Shown here piece after piece: positions 7,153 to 9,167 of a stretch of 9,167 nt of DNA. How positions within the stretch are numbered: the first letter of the stretch is position 1; every line of letters begins with the position of its first letter. Origin of the DNA: an archaeon (lineage in GTDB: Archaea; Methanobacteriota; Methanobacteria; Methanobacteriales; Methanobacteriaceae); the NCBI GenBank assembly GCA_024409145.1, contig JAKSUF010000042.1:1-9167 (forward strand), in the 5' to 3' direction. The notes beneath the pieces were generated by a model. That model worked only from the letters and a program-made list of their open reading frames with translations. It was not told where the DNA came from and searched no databases. A program made the position numbers and the translations under genes.

Positions 7153-7172
7153 ACAATATAACATAATATTGT
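7153..7172. promoter_or_regulatory. Possible operator dyad upstream of carA
   Basis: ACAATAT (7153-7159) and ATATTGT (7166-7172) form a 7-bp inverted repeat around AACATA, 76 bases before the carA start codon and downstream of the possible TATA element. It could be an operator or a leader hairpin for pyrimidine or arginine control. The composition makes chance occurrence quite possible. Confidence 0.25.
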
Positions 7173-7301
7173 AAATTTAATCATGTAAAATTTCCATAGA
7201 TTCAACTAAGTTACATTATAATTAATATATTAGTTTACATAGTATTTTAAATTAACTAAAATTATTAAAAAATAGGAGAAAAAATAGTAAAAAATCAATG
7301 C

Positions 7302-7321
7302 AAAAATAAAAAATAAAAAAA
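7302..7321 (-). terminator. T-tract terminator after the four-gene membrane set
   Basis: The minus strand reads as runs of five to seven T separated by single A bases, 50-70 bases past the stop of the last small gene (7372) and before the carA leader. This matches archaeal oligo-T termination and would separate the four-gene set from carAB. Confidence 0.45.
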
Positions 7322-7371
7322 CAATAAAGAACAATGAATAAAAAATATATGAAAAAATATAATAAGAAGAC

Positions 7372-7824
7372 TTAGCGTTCCTCAACACTACAATAATTGT
7401 AAAATTTATCTTTCTTTTTATTTTTTTTAAATTCTTCATCTGAAATATCTTTATTCATTTGATTTAAAAAATTATCAAAACACTCAGATTTTTTAGATAT
7501 AAACTTCTTTTTAAAAGATTCAAAATTTTTTATTAATTCATCATAAAACCATTTAACTGCAAAAGAGTCAGCACTTTTTAAAAATATAACTGAATCTAAA
7601 TAGCTAATAGAAATAGATAAATCTAAAGAATTATAATCAGATTTAATTAATTTAATATAATTAACATCTTTAAACATTATCCTTTCATTAACAATCCCTT
7701 TCCTTGATAACATATGCTTTTTCTCTAAAAAAATTGAATCATCTTCCAAATATGTTTCACTAACAATCATAGAGTGGTTAGAATAACCATCAGAAATAGT
7801 AAAATTTAAAGAAATATTAGACAT
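7372..7824 (-). CDS. Hypothetical protein with PH-like core and SHOCT-like tail
   Basis: I cannot assign a function to this 150-residue protein. It has no signal peptide or membrane segment. Residues about 28-100 alternate short beta-type strands (SIFLEKKHMLS, RIMFKDVNYIKLI, SLDLSISIS, SVIFLKSAD) and end in an amphipathic helix (SFAVKWFYDELIKNFESF). That order resembles the PH-like domains of prokaryotic membrane-associated proteins. The Lys-rich C-terminus (about 117-140) contains DISDEEFKKNKKK, recalling the SHOCT motif often attached to such domains. Both resemblances are by eye only. AGGTG stands four bases before the ATG. It starts 21 bases after the membrane gene at 7846 and is probably co-transcribed with it, so it may act at the inner membrane face. 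It is the last gene of the set. Confidence 0.72.
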   Translation of the reverse strand: MSNISLNFTISDGYSNHSMIVSETYLEDDSIFLEKKHMLSRKGIVNERIMFKDVNYIKLIKSDYNSLDLSISISYLDSVIFLKSADSFAVKWFYDELIKNFESFKKKFISKKSECFDNFLNQMNKDISDEEFKKNKKKDKFYNYCSVEER

Positions 7825-7845
7825 AAAACACCTATTTAAAGTTAA

Positions 7846-8247
7846 TTAATTATCCATATAATTATTATCTAAATAATTATTATAATAAGTTATCAAAGCA
7901 AAATAAATAAGAAATGATATCAAATAAGCTACAATATCCCAATAATCTAAAACAGAACCTATTTTAATAAATAACGCCACATATTCCCAAATAAAAGTAG
8001 CTACCACAGTTATAATAAATAAAACATAAAAATTAGTTAGTTTTACTATAAAAATTGTATTAAAAAAACTAAATAAAACTATAGTTGCCAATAGATCATT
8101 AAAATAAAATGTAAAAATCCAAATATTTAATGATTTAAAAAAATATTGATTTAAGACATATAATAAAATAGCTACAATAAAAATAGTTAAATTAAATTTC
8201 CTAAATAATAAATCATTCTTTTTTAAATAAATATTATCTAAAATCAT
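7846..8247 (-). CDS. Small polytopic membrane protein, VanZ-like in appearance
   Basis: A 133-residue protein, mostly hydrophobic, with about four membrane segments (roughly residues 18-36, 41-65, 71-92 and 102-121) and short polar ends. Polar residues conserved-looking for their setting are FYFNDLL (47-53) and WEY...GSVLDYWDIVAY (87-108). Asp or Asn-Asp followed later by W-E-Y and G-S-V-x-D-x-x-D-x-x-A-Y resembles a widespread group of small VanZ-like or uncharacterised bacterial membrane proteins. Family membership is a guess and the molecular role is unknown. The ribosome site is weak (GTTGAT, four bases before the ATG). It lies between the tail-anchored protein gene (81 bases upstream) and the PH-like gene (21 bases downstream). 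It is very rich in Ile, Phe, Tyr and Asn codons, more AT-biased than carAB. Confidence 0.72.
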   Translation of the reverse strand: MILDNIYLKKNDLLFRKFNLTIFIVAILLYVLNQYFFKSLNIWIFTFYFNDLLATIVLFSFFNTIFIVKLTNFYVLFIITVVATFIWEYVALFIKIGSVLDYWDIVAYLISFLIYFALITYYNNYLDNNYMDN

Positions 8248-8328
8248 TTAAATCAACAAGAGAATTCATAATGAATAAGATGTATTAATTAAATCCAATA
8301 AATGATTTAATAAAATTTAATAAAAAAA
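8248..8328 (-). other. AT-rich spacer in the four-gene set
   Basis: An 81-base spacer between the tail-anchored and polytopic membrane genes. It holds only weak dyads (ATTCAT/ATGAAT near 8260) and no T-tract as strong as those at 2320 or 7302, so co-transcription remains possible but is not proved. Confidence 0.3.
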
Positions 8329-8562
8329 CTACATAAAAGTCATCATAACCATTATGACCAATATAATTAAAATTATACCAATAATTATTAAGGAAATTCC
8401 ATTAACTCCAATAGTAGATGTAGAATAATAAGAATTATGAGATGACTTATTTCCATGGAATGAATCATTTCCTCTAGACGTTTTATTTAAATCATCATTT
8501 TCATTAATTTCTTTCGTATTTACAACATCATATTCTTCAATATCAATTATATCCTTATCCAT
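8329..8562 (-). CDS. Small tail-anchored membrane protein
   Basis: A 77-residue protein with a polar, acidic N-terminal part (residues 1-55, DKDIIDIEEYDVV, then a Ser/Asn/His-rich stretch NKSSHNSYYSTST) and one strongly hydrophobic segment at the very end (about 56-77, ISLIIIGIILIILVIMVMM). No charged residue follows the segment, so it looks tail-anchored with the N-terminal part probably cytoplasmic, although an N-out orientation cannot be excluded. No family is recognised. The start is strongly supported by GGTGAT (8566-8571), three bases before the ATG. That ribosome site lies in a perfect 8-bp inverted repeat (8563-8583). The Ser/His/Asn-rich part is reminiscent in composition of the serine-rich protein encoded just upstream, though no homology is implied. 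Confidence 0.7.
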   Translation of the reverse strand: MDKDIIDIEEYDVVNTKEINENDDLNKTSRGNDSFHGNKSSHNSYYSTSTIGVNGISLIIIGIILIILVIMVMMTFM

Positions 8563-8583
8563 AATATCACCTTATGTGATATT
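8563..8583 (-). promoter_or_regulatory. Inverted repeat enclosing a ribosome-binding site
   Basis: In the minus-strand transcript AAUAUCAC, a five-base loop AUAAG, and GUGAUAUU form a perfect 8-bp hairpin ending directly at the AUG of the tail-anchored gene. The 3' arm contains five of the six bases of the Shine-Dalgarno GGUGAU. When folded it would hide the ribosome site, so translation of this gene could be controlled by opening of the stem. It could also be a DNA operator. Confidence 0.45.
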
Positions 8584-8596
8584 TAATTAATAATAA

Positions 8597-8622
8597 TATT
8601 AGAATAAATAAATATTCTAATA
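8597..8622 (-). terminator. Hairpin right after the serine-rich gene
   Basis: TATTAGAATA (8597-8606) and TATTCTAATA (8613-8622) form a perfect 10-bp stem around AATAAA. It begins one base after the stop codon of the serine-rich gene and is followed on the minus strand by the U-rich TTATTATTAATT. It may be a partial terminator or an mRNA-stabilising hairpin between this gene and the tail-anchored gene. Confidence 0.5.
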
Positions 8623-8623
8623 A

Positions 8624-9076
8624 TTATTCATCTGGAACATATACTCCATCATCATTTAAATGCATTCCAGAAACTTTTCCACCAGTATTAAGTTGACTAA
8701 CTTTAGAACCACTAGAACCAGAATTAGAACTAGAACCTCCAGAATAACTACTAGAACTAGAACTATGGCTAGAATTAGAACTAGAACTACTAGAATAACT
8801 ACTAGAACTAGAACTATGGCCAGAATTAGAACTAGAACTTGAATCACTAATAGAAGAAGAACTTACATCAGATTGACTAGAACTAGAATCTGAAGAACTG
8901 TCTTGATTAGTGAAATTGATAGTATCATCAGTTAAATTAGACATATCACTATCAAGGAAAAGGTCTTCTAAACCAGTAGTGTCATCTGAGGAAGCTACGA
9001 AAACTGCAAAAGTTGCAACTAAAACTGCAATTATAGCAACAATTAGAATAACTATAATCATATCACGATTTTCCAT
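8624..9076 (-). CDS. N-terminally anchored serine-rich repeat protein
   Basis: A 150-residue protein with three parts. Residues 1-6 are polar and 7-28 form one long hydrophobic segment (IIVILIVAIIAVLVATFAVFVA) with no obvious cleavage site, so an uncleaved anchor with the rest outside the cell is likely. Residues 29-59 are acidic. Residues 60-124 are mostly serine, containing a 17-residue repeat (N84-S100, N101-S117, then N118-S-G) with fixed Asn, His and Tyr positions. The end, about 125-150 (KVSQLNTGGKVSGMHLNDDGVYVPDE), is non-repetitive and may be a small functional tip. Serine-rich stalks in surface proteins are often O-glycosylated spacers, but this is inference here. GGGGTTGAT (9080-9088) stands three bases before the ATG. 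It is the first gene of the four-gene set. Confidence 0.8.
   Translation of the reverse strand: MENRDMIIVILIVAIIAVLVATFAVFVASSDDTTGLEDLFLDSDMSNLTDDTINFTNQDSSSDSSSSQSDVSSSSISDSSSSSNSGHSSSSSSYSSSSSSNSSHSSSSSSYSGGSSSNSGSSGSKVSQLNTGGKVSGMHLNDDGVYVPDE
8726..8827 (-). repeat. 51-base in-frame tandem repeat built from a TCTAGT hexamer
   Basis: Two 51-base units encode residues 84-100 and 101-117 of the serine-rich protein. On the plus strand the marker CTATGGC recurs at 8763 and 8814, exactly 51 bases apart. Inside each unit, serine codons alternate TCT and AGT, giving a TCTAGT hexamer run. Unit number may vary between strains without loss of frame. Confidence 0.85.
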
Positions 9077-9105
9077 ATAATCAACCCCATATTCAATTGA
9101 AATAA

Positions 9106-9160
9106 AATATAAACTTTTAGTATAACTAAAATTTTTACTATAATAAGTTTAATATATATT
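9106..9160 (-). promoter_or_regulatory. Promoter and operator-like region of the four-gene set
   Basis: Two TATA-like elements face the serine-rich gene: AATATATATT (9151-9160), with room for a leader of roughly 50 bases, and TTTATATT (minus strand of 9106-9113), preceded by an A-rich BRE-like TAAAAG but close to the ribosome site. Between them lies a 17-bp palindrome, TTTTAGT-ATA-ACTAAAA (9115-9131). A repressor or activator bound there would sit over the promoter. Positions are by eye. Confidence 0.35.
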
Positions 9161-9167
9161 TAATGAA

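Larger units (their letters stand above)
7087..7371 (-). other. Leader and promoter spacer of carA
   Basis: About 285 bases without a credible gene. On the minus strand, from upstream to downstream, it holds T-tracts near 7302-7321 that probably end the preceding four-gene set, an AT-rich TAATATATTAAT element (7221-7232) that could be the carA TATA box, and a dyad ACAATAT/ATATTGT (7153-7172). The long frame at 7230-7439 is almost all Phe, Ile, Tyr, Leu and Val translated from an A/T run, and is not called. Confidence 0.45.

Noticed and set aside
7230..7439. 69-codon hydrophobic minus-strand frame
   Set aside because: Translation of A/T runs (Phe, Ile, Tyr, Leu), overlapping the 3' end of the better supported gene at 7372-7824, with no convincing ribosome site.
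8660..8842. Plus-strand frame rich in Thr and Arg opposite the serine-rich gene
   Set aside because: It is the complement of the TCTAGT hexamer run; its composition is purely a by-product and there is no ribosome site.
8656..8847. Second minus-strand frame rich in Leu and Val inside the serine-rich gene
   Set aside because: CTA GTT is the shifted reading of the same hexamer; the real frame has an anchor, ribosome site and non-repetitive ends.

Overview
This is a very AT-rich archaeal window, most likely from a Methanobrevibacter-like or closely related Methanobacteriales methanogen. The clues are the base composition (A/T-rich spacers, AGA and ATA codons), Shine-Dalgarno sites of the GGTGAT type often placed three bases before the start codon, T-tract terminators, and a gene set that fits this group: a PaaK/coenzyme-F390-synthetase-like adenylating enzyme beside a tandem-ACT protein, archaeal carA/carB, and short N-anchored 'MENRDMIIVI...' membrane proteins.

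Layout. Positions 1-338 are non-coding, with a 54-base imperfect tandem repeat and a long AT palindrome in the probable promoter zone. Two plus-strand genes follow: a phenylacetate-CoA-ligase-family enzyme (339-1643) and a two-ACT-domain protein (1727-2158), ending at a 10-bp hairpin (2195-2218). Everything after that lies on the minus strand. The pyrimidine/arginine pathway genes carA (7077 to 5998) and carB (5883 to 2707) are followed, in transcription order, by an unrecognised 98-codon gene (2657 to 2361), and the set ends in T-tracts that converge on the paaK-ACT pair.

Upstream of carA, after a 294-base spacer, lie four small minus-strand genes transcribed towards carA: an N-anchored serine-rich repeat protein (9076 to 8624), a small tail-anchored protein (8562 to 8329), a polytopic membrane protein with a VanZ-like look (8247 to 7846) and a soluble protein resembling a PH-like fold plus a SHOCT-like tail (7824 to 7372).

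How they work together. CarA releases ammonia from glutamine, and CarB uses it with bicarbonate and two ATP to make carbamoyl phosphate for pyrimidines and arginine. The PaaK-type ligase and ACT protein probably form a unit for activating an aryl or other carboxylic acid (or F420, see entry) with amino-acid sensing. The four-gene block has no recognisable metabolic role. Its parts suggest an envelope-associated module, and it is the least explained and most interesting part of the window. No RNA genes, insertion sequences, CRISPR arrays or origins were recognised.
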